A DNA stretch of 64,000 bases from Ascoidea asiatica (GCA_001600695.1 BCKQ01000010.1:176958-240957); one strand, 5' to 3'. Shown: positions 10,499 to 21,141, numbered from the stretch's first letter. The notes: generated by a model from the sequence alone, not told the origin. Made by a program: numbers and translations.

Positions 10499-11425
10499 AT
10501 GATATGTGTGGAATGTTCTTCAGATGTTTNAAATCTTTATTCAATTTATAATTCTGATTCAAATTCAAATAAAATTGATTATATAAAATTATCAATTTGT
10601 AAAAAATGTAATTTAATTGCTGATAAATTTATTGAATATGATAATGTTTTATTATTCTTAAATATAATATTATTAAAAAATCAAGCTTTAAAACATCTAA
10701 TATTTAATATAATGGAAAATGAGGGAGAATTTAAAATAAATTATAATCTTATCCAAAATAATAATGAATTTTTTTTAATAAAATTTTATAAAATTTATAA
10801 AAATTGGTATAAAAATCATAAAAAATTAAATAGAATTTATATCTTATTTATTTTATTTAAAGTTTATTTAACTTGGGCTTATATTGAAAAGAATATAAAT
10901 TTAAATATTATTAGTATAATTTCAAATAATTCAATATTTATACCTTCAATTTATTTAATTAATAAATTGATATTAAATAATAATTCAATAACTACAGATA
11001 CTTTAAATATTTTAAAACAGTATTTATTTTTTTTATCTTATTCAATTCTTGATACTTTTTTATTTCATTTTTTTATTGAAATTTTAATTTATCTTTATTT
11101 TTTTAAAAATCAAAACAATCAAAAAAGAGATTTTTCAAATTTAATCTCACCAATTTCTTCTGCAATATTAATTTCTCAAACTTCAAAATTATTTCCAATT
11201 TTAATGTTAATTTGGCCATATGATTCTTCAATTCCAATAACTTTAACAAATTATTTTGCAAATTTTAATATTATTGAAACTTTATCTGTAATTTTATTTC
11301 CAAATAATTTTAAACCCTCTTCAATTTTATCAAAATTTAAAATTACTTCAATTGTTTTAATAAGTTTATTTTTAAAANATATTTTATTAGAAATTTTATT
11401 TTATATAATACTAAAAGCTTTATAA
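10499..11425 (+). CDS. ARV1: ARV1 lipid homeostasis membrane protein
   Basis: Arv1 family protein of the ER and Golgi, required in yeast for normal sterol distribution, sphingolipid metabolism and GPI-anchor synthesis. The N-terminal Arv1 homology domain is clear: a zinc-ribbon-like CxxC pair at Cys3/Cys6 and a second at Cys34/Cys37, then ADKFIEYDNVL. A block ending QALKHLIFN follows at about residues 60-70. The remainder is a series of hydrophobic segments, consistent with a multi-pass membrane protein. Length (308) is close to the yeast protein (about 320). Its last bases overlap the tail of the convergent mannosidase gene, so both stop codons lie within six base pairs. Confidence 0.85.
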   Translation: MICVECSSDVXNLYSIYNSDSNSNKIDYIKLSICKKCNLIADKFIEYDNVLLFLNIILLKNQALKHLIFNIMENEGEFKINYNLIQNNNEFFLIKFYKIYKNWYKNHKKLNRIYILFILFKVYLTWAYIEKNINLNIISIISNNSIFIPSIYLINKLILNNNSITTDTLNILKQYLFFLSYSILDTFLFHFFIEILIYLYFFKNQNNQKRDFSNLISPISSAILISQTSKLFPILMLIWPYDSSIPITLTNYFANFNIIETLSVILFPNNFKPSSILSKFKITSIVLISLFLKXILLEILFYIILKAL

Positions 11426-12820
11426 GATCATCCATATTGAGATTGCAATAAAAATAGATAAAATAAATGATGTTACAATTGCTGCTCCGACTTTATCCTT
11501 TGTTGAAACTTCAATATCATTATTATTTAAATATTCATCAGAAACTGAACTTAATCCTGCTGATGAATCACCTTTTGAACTACCTCCAGTTGTATTAGTA
11601 TATGGAGCATCATTATCAGATGCTAATAAATTTATTATAATCTCTAATGCAGACATTTGTTCACCTAATCCATAATTACTATCATAAGATTTATCATTCC
11701 AATTTGTACCACATGTATGACCATCAGTACCACCAGAACATGATTTTGCTGCAGCTTCTGCAGATGATTCAATTAATGGTCTTATAGTATCATAAGTTGT
11801 TGGGGCTAAAATTGATGCATGAGATAACATTCTTGAAAATACAGATTTAAAAGATCTTTGATCTGTATTACAACTTTTTGAAGATTGACATGAAGCTTCA
11901 TACATTATATTATCTTTAAAAAATTTAGATTTTGAAGTTGAAATTAAACCATTTAAATGATTTAACCATTGTTCATTTTCGGTATAATTATATAAATATG
12001 CACAACCAGAAATAAATAAAGCATANTTATAAGTATATTCAGTTTTTGTAAAATCAGTACAATTATCATCAATATTTGCACCATCATTAATATAAAATTC
12101 ATCATCATCAATATCAATAAATTTTACATCAATTAACCAATCCCAAATTTTTTCTGCAATCTCAGAATATGTATCATTTTTTGTATATCTTGCTAATCTT
12201 GAAGCTATATTAAATAAACAACCATTTGCAACAGTATTTTTATATGAATAACCATTATTCCAAGTAAATATTTGCCATCTTAAACCACCACCACAATTAT
12301 CAGAATCCCATCTTGAATACATTGTATTAAAAACAGCTTGTGATAAAGCTAACCAACCAGGATCAGAAGATGGTGGATTTGTGAAATTTCTTTCAGTTGC
12401 TTCAAGTACTGTTAAACCCCAAAAGCCTTGATCATCATTACCTTCAGTTGTTGATTGATTTGAAGGTATATAATCATTATCATCACCTTTTTGATGTAAT
12501 AAAGCTTTATAAATTAAATCTTCATAAGTATCATTTTTACAAAAAAACCACATATCAATTAAACCACCAAAAGCTTCACCAGATTCCCACCAATAATAAG
12601 GATTGGAAAACATTCCAATAGTTCCACCATATTTTGTACCTTCATAATAATCAAGTAACCCATCTTGTATTAAAGAAGCTGCATTACAAATTGATTCACT
12701 TGAAGTTATATCCAAATCAATTGATGATATTAATTTTGGAAAGTTTACAAGAGTTATGAAAACTGCAAAATATGCAGTTGTAGCTAGTGAAATTATATTA
12801 TTATTTTTGAAATATAACAT
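11420..12820 (-). CDS. DFG5: GPI-anchored alpha-1,6-mannosidase-like cell wall protein, DFG5/DCW1 family (GH76)
   Basis: Glycoside hydrolase family 76 protein, thought to act on the mannan core of GPI anchors to link wall mannoproteins to beta-glucan. The N-terminus has a hydrophobic signal segment. The GH76 body includes GGTIGMFSNPYYWWESGEAFGG and the adjacent catalytic-type Asp pair in EGNDDQGFWGL (about residues 129-130). The C-terminus has a Ser/Gly-rich stretch and a terminal hydrophobic tail (IVTSFILSIFIAISIWMIL), as expected for GPI attachment. The frame extends three codons upstream to a TTG; the first ATG, at 12820, is used here. In S. cerevisiae DFG5 and DCW1 are redundant paralogues and I cannot say which one this corresponds to. 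Confidence 0.9.
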   Translation of the reverse strand: MLYFKNNNIISLATTAYFAVFITLVNFPKLISSIDLDITSSESICNAASLIQDGLLDYYEGTKYGGTIGMFSNPYYWWESGEAFGGLIDMWFFCKNDTYEDLIYKALLHQKGDDNDYIPSNQSTTEGNDDQGFWGLTVLEATERNFTNPPSSDPGWLALSQAVFNTMYSRWDSDNCGGGLRWQIFTWNNGYSYKNTVANGCLFNIASRLARYTKNDTYSEIAEKIWDWLIDVKFIDIDDDEFYINDGANIDDNCTDFTKTEYTYXYALFISGCAYLYNYTENEQWLNHLNGLISTSKSKFFKDNIMYEASCQSSKSCNTDQRSFKSVFSRMLSHASILAPTTYDTIRPLIESSAEAAAKSCSGGTDGHTCGTNWNDKSYDSNYGLGEQMSALEIIINLLASDNDAPYTNTTGGSSKGDSSAGLSSVSDEYLNNNDIEVSTKDKVGAAIVTSFILSIFIAISIWMIL

Positions 12821-14774
12821 TTTTTTCAAGAAATGAATGTGAAAATAATTTTATTCTCGTGAAAATCCTTATCAGTCCAATGAAATGAATATACCGATAG
12901 CAATAATAGAATATGATTGGAAATAGAAATGAAATCTTAGCAACGATAGCAACAGTAGTAAATTCCTATAATATCTTAAATTATCNCCTGATATCTTGTG
13001 TTATTCTTTGTTATGTTCTTGTATATTCTTTACAATTTCTATCATATTCATCTTTAATAAATATATCTATCTATCTATCTATCCATTATATTGATATACA
13101 TACAGTATGCATTATATCCATTATATCGCTAGCGTTACGCGTGACGCAGGAAAAAAGCTTAGCAAAGCTCGGTGTTGCTGCAAGCGCCGAGCTCTCGTAA
13201 TTCTCGAATTTCAGCCTGTGGATCTTCGAAGGTGGCAAACGAACAGCAACCCAACAGCAGCTCAGCAGCTCAGCAACAGAGCAACTCTAGCTCTGAGCTC
13301 TTTCTTCTTCCCTTTTGGTGTGTTAATATTTTTGTTTTTAAAACCCAGTGGTTAAATAATTGTTATCACTGGCTAACAGGCTGTTTCAACAGAATGCTTC
13401 ACCAGTTGCTATTATATTTATGTTGGTGATGAGAATTAGTTAGGGGATAGACTTTATGATTTAGGATTTAGGAATTGGAAGCACCTCTCTTGTGGATCAA
13501 GAATACGAAAGCAATCATGTCCAAATAAAAAGAAAGGGACATGAATAAGCAAGAATAGATTTGAATCTTCAGGAATAAAAAAGAATATATTGGATTATAA
13601 CTGAATGAAATTGAATATAACAAATATAGTGGAAGAAAGGAGAATATATTCATATGGCACTCCTATGTTTTTTTTTACTTGCTGGTCATCATAGCAGATA
13701 ACAAATAACCTAATAACCTAGGTCCACAAATCAAAATCAAGTTTAACAAGATCCTCATTCAAAAGTAATTGAAATGAATTAGATTCAAAGTCTCGAATGA
13801 GTGAATTTCATAAAAGAATGATAATTAAAATCTCTCTTGAAATTTTCTAGAATATTATAGTTAATTTCCTACATATTTTTTGAATTTTCTTTTTAAAAAG
13901 TATTTAAGCAATTGGTAATTAGAATCATATTATAAATTTTAAAAAACCTTTTAAATCATACATTTCAACAATTATTTGTCTTTTTAGCAACTCAATATGA
14001 ATACATCAATTCAAGTTTGAAAGAAATATTCTATATTTTTTCGGATAAAATTATGTCAATTTGAAAATAATCTTTAAAGTTCAAATTTTTGTTATAATCC
14101 TAATTGTAATTGGAACTGTAATTGTAATTCTATTTTTCAAGAATATACAAAAATTCTTTATAAATTTCATATTTTAAATCTTTAATGGTTTTGTAAATGC
14201 TTTTTCCTTAAAGAATGGAATAATGACTAATGATGTTACTATGACCTTTCAAGGTTAATAATAAATATGATTAGTCTTATTACTGTATTCTTCATTATTT
14301 TTTATGTTTCAAATTTCATTTAAAAATTTATTTGAATTTTAAANTCAATCATTTACTACTATTATATTGAATTGGTAATTACTTTTTCAAAAATCATTTA
14401 TTCATTTTTTTCATTAAATGGGCCCATTTANCATTTCTTCAAACAATTGAACTACTTATGTCTACTATATATGCATATTAATATTTCAATTGATTGCTTT
14501 ATTTATTTTTTTGTTTGTTTAAGTATGTTTATTCAATTTTATTTCATATTAATTCTTTTACTTTATACGTTTGTAATTGAAAGAGAATTGAATTTTTATT
14601 TGATCTAATAAAAAAATTAATATAAAAGCCCTTCAAACTTTCTCTATCTCATTTGATTTCCAGATTAATTAATACTATATTATTACTATATTAAAACTAT
14701 TAACACTATTNAAACTTTTATTACTATTAATACTTTTATTACTATTATATTTTTAGTATTATCATAAAATAGAT
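12821..14774. other. Large divergent intergenic region
   Basis: Nearly 2 kb lie between the divergent mannosidase gene and the unrecognised gene at 14775. The region holds an ATCT tetramer run (about 13063-13083), an ACGCGT site at 13137-13142, and a moderately GC-rich stretch at about 13120-13320. AT-rich sequence without conserved coding fills the rest. Short frames, including a hydrophobic one at 14372-14608, look spurious. Confidence 0.55.
13137..13142. promoter_or_regulatory. ACGCGT (MCB-like) site
   Basis: This is a palindromic MluI-box sequence about 320 bp upstream of the DFG5/DCW1 start. In yeast, MBF binds ACGCGT to drive G1/S genes, and many wall genes are G1/S-timed through SBF or MBF. 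A single site with no further support is weak evidence. Confidence 0.3.
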
Positions 14775-16154
14775 ATGCCAGAAAATTCAATCAATTATAC
14801 AAAAAATTACTCAAAGGATATGGAAATAAAAAAAGTTTATAATAACTCTAATTCACCTAAAGATTCATCAGACGAAATGTCTTTTCTACCAAAAAAAAAA
14901 AACTCTGCTACTGATTTTTCAACTATTGAAAATTTTACTTTATTTTCAAATGTTTCTCAATCATTAAATGATGAGTCAACTTCACTTGATGATTATGATG
15001 GTAACATTCATACTGAAGCTTTTGTCGATGCTACTGATGACGCCAATATTAATGGAACCTTTGATGCTGATAATAATATTTATAAAACTTTTAATGTTTT
15101 AACTCCAAATTCTATTTCAAACTTAGAATCAGAATCATCTTCAGAATTTGATTTTGAATCTAATTTACAATCTAATTTGGGATCTAATTTAGGATCAGTT
15201 TCCGAAGAAGTTCCTTTTAATAATAATAATGCAAGTCCTATATCTCTTTTAGATTTAAATCAACTTATTCTTGCTAGTACTAATACTAATAATAATAATA
15301 ATTTTGATTATGCTGATATTAATAATCTTTATAATAATTTTATTTGTAATCAAGTTAATGGAGAATATTTTTCTGCTTTTTCTTCTTTTACGACTNGTTG
15401 CTTATATTCGGAATTCAATAATATTTCCAAAAGAAAACATGATTTTAGAAATATTTTAACTCCGAACTATAAACTTTCAAATATCTATTCTGCTTTTGAT
15501 AGTCAAGATGAAACGATTTTAGTTGATAATTTATATTTATTTACTTCAGAAAATGAAAATGAAAATAATCAGAATTATAATCAAATTAAAAATAATGAGA
15601 CTGAAATTTATTTTAAACGTTTAAATGATGAAATACATAGATTAATTGATTATTCAATTGATAATATTTGTTCTAAAATTTTTAGATTTAATTCCCAAAA
15701 TGGAGTTATTATTCATATTAAAAATTCTGTTAAAAAATCTTTTAATAATTGTTTGAATTTTGATACAAAAAATATGAAAAAAATCACTAATGAAAAAGAT
15801 TTTAATTCAGTTTTTGAGATTATTTATATTTCAGTTGGACAAATGTTCGAAGATTTAAAACATGAGTTTNTAAAATTATGTGAAAATTTTTTATATTTAA
15901 ATCATAATTTTTTAAATTCTTCAAATCTAAATTTTTTTGAATTTACATTTAATTATGATACAGATATTAAGTTAAAAGTATCAATTGGTAAAGGAGATAT
16001 TAATGTTAAAGTCCAATCTATTTGTATTGTTGAAGCTGAGAGTGAATCAATTAATTTACCAAATAATAGATATCAAGTTGATACTTTTTTAGATTCTCTT
16101 TCAAATGATATGAATTATCATCATCTGAATATGACAAGTCCTATGGTAGATTAG
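14775..16154 (+). CDS. Unrecognised Asn/Ser/Asp-rich protein
   Basis: I do not recognise this 459-residue protein. The first half is acidic and rich in Asn, Ser, Asp and Thr, with no hydrophobic segment. It includes a short run SNLQSNLGSNLGS near residues 140-150. The second half, from about residue 275, is more ordinary in composition and probably folded, with alternating hydrophobic positions (LNDEIHRLIDYSIDNICSKI, FEIIYISVGQMFEDLKHEF). The tail is hydrophilic. No signal peptide, zinc motif or catalytic motif is visible. The frame stays open throughout with codon use like its neighbours and an ATG in reasonable context, so I consider it a real gene. Confidence 0.7.
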   Translation: MPENSINYTKNYSKDMEIKKVYNNSNSPKDSSDEMSFLPKKKNSATDFSTIENFTLFSNVSQSLNDESTSLDDYDGNIHTEAFVDATDDANINGTFDADNNIYKTFNVLTPNSISNLESESSSEFDFESNLQSNLGSNLGSVSEEVPFNNNNASPISLLDLNQLILASTNTNNNNNFDYADINNLYNNFICNQVNGEYFSAFSSFTTXCLYSEFNNISKRKHDFRNILTPNYKLSNIYSAFDSQDETILVDNLYLFTSENENENNQNYNQIKNNETEIYFKRLNDEIHRLIDYSIDNICSKIFRFNSQNGVIIHIKNSVKKSFNNCLNFDTKNMKKITNEKDFNSVFEIIYISVGQMFEDLKHEFXKLCENFLYLNHNFLNSSNLNFFEFTFNYDTDIKLKVSIGKGDINVKVQSICIVEAESESINLPNNRYQVDTFLDSLSNDMNYHHLNMTSPMVD

Positions 16155-16917
16155 CAAAACATTAATCAAATTTTTTTGATTAATATTTATTGAATATATT
16201 TATTCAAAATTTATCTTTTCTACAAAATCTTTAGTTGTTTTTTTTATATTTTATATGTTATTCTTCAAATTTAACTTTCTGTTTTTCTTTTCTATAGTTC
16301 TTCTATCAGTCCTCTTCTTTTAATTATCTGTTTTNTGTTGGTTATTTTTTTTGGATGGAACTTATAGTATATTTCTACTTTCTATAATAATGGTAAATAA
16401 ATGTATCTTTTTTTGATTTAGTTCGAATGGTAACTGATTCAAACAATTTACTATGTTTCCACTTATTGTACAAATTGGCCCATATTATTGCTATTTCCCT
16501 CAAGTCTAAATCCTAAATGATGCAGGGTTGTATTTTTACATTTACAAATATGTATAAAGTGCTTATTGTTACTTATATAAAACGGAGCCGCATTTGTGGG
16601 TTTTCTTTTACTAGAAGTGAACTACTGCACAGTCTACCTTAAACGGCATTTTAAAACAATGTTATTTTGAAACTAACGCCAGTTTTGCGGTTCTTCTTTG
16701 TCTCTTATTATTTTGATATTTTTAAAGAACTTTTTGTTTTTCTTTGTGAATAAAAAGAAATATTGAAAAGTTATTTTAAAGCTACTTTTTACTATTCAGA
16801 ATATCAATCAGCTAATCGAGCTAATCGATCAAAAAATCTTTACATCCATTAATTATCAATCAATTAATCAATTAATCAATTATTCAATAATTCAATCAAT
16901 TAATTGAAGAAACCAGA
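16155..16917. other. Promoter region of HEM25
   Basis: This tandem spacer holds the 3' end of the preceding gene and the HEM25 promoter. T-rich tracts are followed by a somewhat more GC-containing stretch at about 16560-16700. Just before HEM25, at about 16848-16912, is an AATCAATT-type simple repeat. I see no gene. Confidence 0.5.
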
Positions 16918-17826
16918 ATGTCTGATACAAAATCTTCTGCTCATTTAATTGCAGGTTTTACAGGAGGATTAACATCTGCAGTAATTCTTCAGCCATTTGA
17001 TTTATTAAAAACAAGATTACAACAACCAAGAGAAATTAAACTATCATCATCAAATTTGAAAATTATACAAGAAAGAGTAAAAATTATAAACTTAATTAAA
17101 AATTTATCATCATTCAAAGAATTATGGAAAGGAACTTTACCATCCGCTATTAGAACGTCTGTTGGTAGTGCATTATATTTAACAACTTTGAATAGTATAA
17201 GAACGTTTATTTCAAAAAAAAATCACAGTAGCAATTTACTTAATAATAAAGAAATAAATATTTCATCATCAAAATTGCCAAAATTATCACAATCAGAAAA
17301 TTTAATCTCTGGAGCATTTTCAAGAGCATTTGTTGGATTTTTAACAATGCCCATAACTGTAATTAAAACAAGATTTGAATCAACATATTATAATTATAAA
17401 TCTTTAAATGAATCAATTTCTTCCATTTATAAAGAAAACCAAAAAGGTTTCAAGAATTTTTTTTTAGGATTTACTGCAACTACAATTAGAGATGCACCAT
17501 ATGCAGGAATTTATATATTAATTTATGAAAATTTCAAAGAAATTTTACCNAATTATTTATTTAATAATAATTTAATTATAAATTCATCTTCAGCAATAAT
17601 TTCAGCATCATTATCAACATTGATAACATCACCATTTGATACAATTAAAACAAGAATGCAATTGAATTCAAAAGATTATAATAACTTTTTTGTAACTTTT
17701 AAAAAAATTTTAGTTCAAGAAAAATTTTTAAATTTATTTCAGGGTATGAGTTTAAGATTATCAAGAAAAGCNTTAAGTGCAGGAATTGCTTGGTGTATTT
17801 ATGAAGAGATTATTAATAAAATATAA
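16918..17826 (+). CDS. HEM25: Mitochondrial glycine carrier HEM25 (SLC25A38 type)
   Basis: Mitochondrial inner-membrane carrier that brings glycine into the matrix for the first step of heme synthesis. All three carrier repeats show the signature: PFDLLKTR at 26-33, PITVIKTR in the second and PFDTIKTR in the third. HLIAGFTGGLTSAVILQP at the start, LWKGTLPSAIRTSVGSALY, and ARKxLSAGIAWCIYEE at the end are characteristic of the yeast Hem25/human SLC25A38 branch rather than of carriers in general. Length (302) is typical. It is one of three probable mitochondrial genes in the window, with the cytochrome c gene (heme-dependent) and RSM24. Confidence 0.93.
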   Translation: MSDTKSSAHLIAGFTGGLTSAVILQPFDLLKTRLQQPREIKLSSSNLKIIQERVKIINLIKNLSSFKELWKGTLPSAIRTSVGSALYLTTLNSIRTFISKKNHSSNLLNNKEINISSSKLPKLSQSENLISGAFSRAFVGFLTMPITVIKTRFESTYYNYKSLNESISSIYKENQKGFKNFFLGFTATTIRDAPYAGIYILIYENFKEILXNYLFNNNLIINSSSAIISASLSTLITSPFDTIKTRMQLNSKDYNNFFVTFKKILVQEKFLNLFQGMSLRLSRKXLSAGIAWCIYEEIINKI

Positions 17827-18394
17827 TAATCTATACTGTAGTATTATTATTTGTATATAATAAGTGAAGAGTAAAGTGTAAATAGTAAAAGTTTGTTTTT
17901 TTTTTAATTGAGATATTTATTAATATGTAATAATAGTTATATAAATAAGTTTTATCTATAAGTAATAATATAAATCAAGTCAATAATAATAAAATAAAGG
18001 TAATAATAAGGATAAATAGGAAAGGTTAAGCATCATTTCATCATTGGGACATAGTATTAAGAAACAAGAAACAAAAAAAAAAAAGTTTTAAAGTACAAAA
18101 AAATTANATAAAAGTTTGAAAACAAAAGAAAAAAAATTGTATTAAGGGTTCATAAGAATCGTTAAGCAATAGAAAAAGATAAGTAACAGTAAAAGTAAAA
18201 GTGAAAGGGAATTTGAAACTGAAATGAGGATTAAGTTTAGAATTTAGATTAAAATTAAGATTAAGATTATTAATTAGCTTTGAGATGATTTAATTGAAAT
18301 AAAAAAAGAGAAAGAAAAAGATGAATAAGGAATATTGATTAATTAATTAATTAAATGAATAATTCAGTGAATAATTCAGTGAATGAATGAATTA
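17827..18394. other. Convergent intergenic spacer after HEM25
   Basis: This AT-rich spacer lies between two converging 3' ends. It has A-rich runs and AATT/TTAATT short repeats near 18335-18385. I see no gene. Confidence 0.5.
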
Positions 18395-19576
18395 TTAGAT
18401 AAACAGGGGTAAATTATTTTTTGAATTAATTAAAGGTTTATATATCATATGAGTTGAATTTGATCTTGAATGATGAATATTTGATTTATTTTTGTTATTA
18501 TTATTATTATTACTATTGATATAATTATAATTATTTGATAAGATATAATCATTGTGAATGTGATTAATATGATTATTATCATCATTATCATAATCATCAG
18601 AGGAAGAATAATATAAAGAAGGAGTTTTACTTAAAGGAACAGAGTGAATACTTTCTTCATTGTCTTCATTGTCTTCATTACCTTTGATATCTTTTATATC
18701 TTTGATAACACTGATATCCTTGATATCTTTATGAATATGATTATCAACATGAGTGATTGAATTAAAGTTTGATTTAGATTGAGATCTTGATAACTTTAAA
18801 CCTGAATTTTTCTTATTTTTCTTTTTATTCTTATTATAAGGAATATCATTATCATTATCAGAATCAGCATCCGAATCAATATCTGATTCAATATCTGATT
18901 CATTGTGATAATCTTCATTTTCTTCATCTTCATCATCTTCTTCATCATAATCATAATCATCATCATAGTCATAATCATAATCATAATCCGAATCCGAATC
19001 TGAATTATAATAATCTTCAATTTCTTCAATTGAATTTAAATCAATGATATTACTGTTTTTNTTATCTTTACTGATTTCAATAGGATTACTTGATTTTATA
19101 GTCTTAATATTAGTAATANAGTCAATATTTTCTATATTCTCAATAGTCTCAATGTTATTATTATCATTTTGGTCATCTTCACTTTCACTATCAGTATCAG
19201 TACTGTCATCATTATTGTTATTTTCATTNTTATCAATATATTGATGATAGTCATTATAGTTTTTGTAATCTTGATAATCTTCATAATCTTCATAATCCTG
19301 ATTGATTTCTTTTTCATTTATTTCAATTTCTTTATCATAGTCATATTCATAAACTTTATTAGATAAATTTGATAAGTTTGAATTGTTAATGTTAATGTTA
19401 ATATTATTATTATTATTATTATTATTATTTTTGAAATTAATTAAATAATTCATTGTATTATCTAAGATGATTGCATGAGATAATAAGATTCTTAGATTAA
19501 TATCATTTTTTGAAGCTTCATTAGTTAATTTATTTTTTGCTTGATTTGCAAGTGAATAAGTTTTAGAGTAATTCAT
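18395..19576 (-). CDS. Acidic low-complexity protein with an ECM13/YJR115W-like head
   Basis: Only the first 50 residues look conserved: a helix of the form LANQAKNKLTNEAS, then DINLRILLSHAIILDNTM. This resembles the fungal family that includes the paralogues Ecm13 and YJR115W, with its KL-EA-DxxLR-LV-HA-LLD pattern. The remaining 340 residues are Asp/Asn/Glu/Tyr-rich and disordered, with a strongly acidic centre (about residues 180-250). A short basic stretch (NKKKNKKNSGLKLSRS) near 260 could be a nuclear localisation signal. I compared the family by memory of the pattern only, so the assignment is tentative. Function is unknown in the family. Open frames overlapping this gene on both strands come from its GAT/AAT-type repeats. 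Confidence 0.55.
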   Translation of the reverse strand: MNYSKTYSLANQAKNKLTNEASKNDINLRILLSHAIILDNTMNYLINFKNNNNNNNNNINININNSNLSNLSNKVYEYDYDKEIEINEKEINQDYEDYEDYQDYKNYNDYHQYIDXNENNNNDDSTDTDSESEDDQNDNNNIETIENIENIDXITNIKTIKSSNPIEISKDXKNSNIIDLNSIEEIEDYYNSDSDSDYDYDYDYDDDYDYDEEDDEDEENEDYHNESDIESDIDSDADSDNDNDIPYNKNKKKNKKNSGLKLSRSQSKSNFNSITHVDNHIHKDIKDISVIKDIKDIKGNEDNEDNEESIHSVPLSKTPSLYYSSSDDYDNDDNNHINHIHNDYILSNNYNYINSNNNNNNKNKSNIHHSRSNSTHMIYKPLINSKNNLPLFI

Positions 19577-19688
19577 TTTGAAAAGTATTAAATAGTTAAT
19601 TAAGTAGATAATAATAAGCTAATTGACAGAATGATTGGAACTCAATAAGATTTGAAAAACTGCTTCAAAAGTCTTTTATTTATATTTG

Positions 19689-19716
19689 TATTCTGTATTT
19701 TGTATTTTGTATTTTG
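19689..19716. repeat. Heptamer tandem repeat TATTTTG x4
   Basis: Four 7-bp units: TATTCTG, then three TATTTTG. They lie about 110 bp upstream of the ECM13-like start. Confidence 0.85.
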
Positions 19717-20320
19717 TAATATAGGTTTATCTTAAAATTGATTAATAATGACCAGAGTTTGTGAGATATTCTTGGACGATTTTGGATGATTTTGGATAAT
19801 ATTGGAGATTTGATTAATAATTGAAAAATAAGAATATTTTTATTCTGGAATCGGCGTCGGAAAAAAAGTCGGAACAGTTTCGGAGGAGTCTCGGATAGCG
19901 GGAGGAAATCGGCGAGCGGCGACGGAGCACGGAAGAGCACGGAACGAGGCCAAAACAGAAAACAGAAAACAGAAAAGACCGAAAGGATTCTCTATTAGGA
20001 AATGGAAATGATGAATTTAATCTTTAATGATATTCAATACAATAATAATAAAATGATATTAAAATATGAAATAATAGTTGGAAGTGGAGTTGGAGTTGGA
20101 GCTGTAAAGTAGTTCTGTTGTTTGTCTGAAGANAGTCTGAAGTATTTGGGAAGTAATTGGGAAGTATTCAAGACCAAGCAAGACTTTTGCATTTTTTCCA
20201 CAGGACTTGCACCATTATTTATATCACAACAGCAGCAGAAGAAGAGCAGAAGAAACAGGGCCAGAATTAGCTCATCCGCTGCGACTTCTGCGAGAAGAAA
20301 TTGCGCTTTTGTGTCGCAGA

Positions 20321-20347
20321 GCGAGGATTGCGAGGATTGCGAGGATT
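20321..20347. repeat. 9-bp tandem repeat GCGAGGATT x3
   Basis: Three perfect head-to-tail copies lie within a GC-rich promoter island. Confidence 0.9.
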
Positions 20348-20914
20348 GCCAGCTGTTCGTGCCCGGAAGTCGGCACTTTTTCCCACTTCGGGCACTCGTA
20401 AACAGCACTCGCCNGTCCCAGCACCAGCAGCGGGAGCGAGAAGAGTCCATTTCCTTCTCGGGTTTGNCTCGTCACGCGTCGCTTCTTGCTGGAAATTCAC
20501 TCAGCTGTTTTTTTTTTGTCTGTTTTTNTCTGTTTTTGTCTGTTTTTATCTTCGTTTGTTGTCTTTGAGCTTTTTTATTCATTTTCTCCTGAGCCAACCG
20601 TTGGAAGTCTGGTAAAACATTAACTGAAACAATGGTGAACCAATAGTAAAATAATACTAAAACAACACTAAACCACTTTGACAGTGAAGTATTCTTGCTC
20701 TTTAACGGAATATCTTTCAAACAAGCTTATCCTCACCACTTATCCAGCTCACTTTAAAACTCACCTTTCGCTGGTAATTCACTCGTTTCTGATTCTGTTT
20801 CTGGGTTTTTCCTTTTTTCGTTTGATCCTTCGTTTTTTTACTGCATTTTCATCTGTCCCATCATTTCATCCACCAATCAAAATCCAGGACAGAGTCACCT
20901 GATAAAAAGTTGCT

Positions 20915-20947
20915 ATCATGTGATCCAAGCAACACGTGCCTTATAAA
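20915..20947. promoter_or_regulatory. Candidate Cbf1-type sites and TATA box upstream of UTR4
   Basis: ATCATGTGAT at 20915-20924 reads ATCACATG on the minus strand, matching the RTCACRTG element bound by Cbf1. A CACGTG core follows at 20933-20938 and TATAAA at 20942-20947, about 200 bp before the UTR4 start. In yeast Cbf1 with Met4 drives sulfur and methionine genes, and UTR4 acts in methionine salvage, so the pairing is sensible. Regulation here is inferred from motifs only. Confidence 0.45.
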
Positions 20948-21141
20948 NCCCNATATTACCCGGCTTGACCCCCAAATATGGATTTCTGATTATTATCAAT
21001 TCCAGATTTAATAAACTCTTAATAAATAAACAATCAAAAAATAAAAATAAATATTCAATAAATAATCATCTGAATTTGAATTCATTAATTCAAAATAATA
21101 ATCAATTACAATTATAATTACAGTCAACAATCTGATAAGAA

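Larger units (their letters stand above)
19577..21141. other. Divergent promoter region with two GC-rich islands
   Basis: This spacer lies between the acidic ECM13-like gene (leftward) and UTR4 (rightward). A TATTTTG heptamer array occurs at 19689-19716. There are GC-rich blocks at about 19845-19965 (many CGG triplets) and 20250-20480. Within the second block a 9-bp tandem repeat runs from 20321 to 20347 and an ACGCGT site is at 20474-20479. UTR4-proximal E-box-like sites follow near 20915-20947. No protein family is visible in the overlapping short frames. Confidence 0.6.

Noticed and set aside
14215-14281. Possible box C/D snoRNA (ATGATGT with flanking GACTA/TAGTC stem)
   Set aside because: The C box is imperfect, there is no CTGA D box at the 3' end, and no rRNA-complementary guide could be shown.
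14372-14608. 78-codon hydrophobic frame upstream of the unrecognised gene
   Set aside because: T-rich DNA gives Phe/Ile/Leu-rich frames by chance; no second line of support.
18787-19366. Several frames on both strands within the acidic ECM13-like gene
   Set aside because: They are alternative readings of GAT/AAT/CAT repeats in the coding sequence of that gene.
20034-20615. Overlapping frames in the UTR4-side GC islands
   Set aside because: Five overlapping frames on both strands with no conserved domain; typical of stop-poor GC-rich DNA containing a 9-bp tandem repeat.
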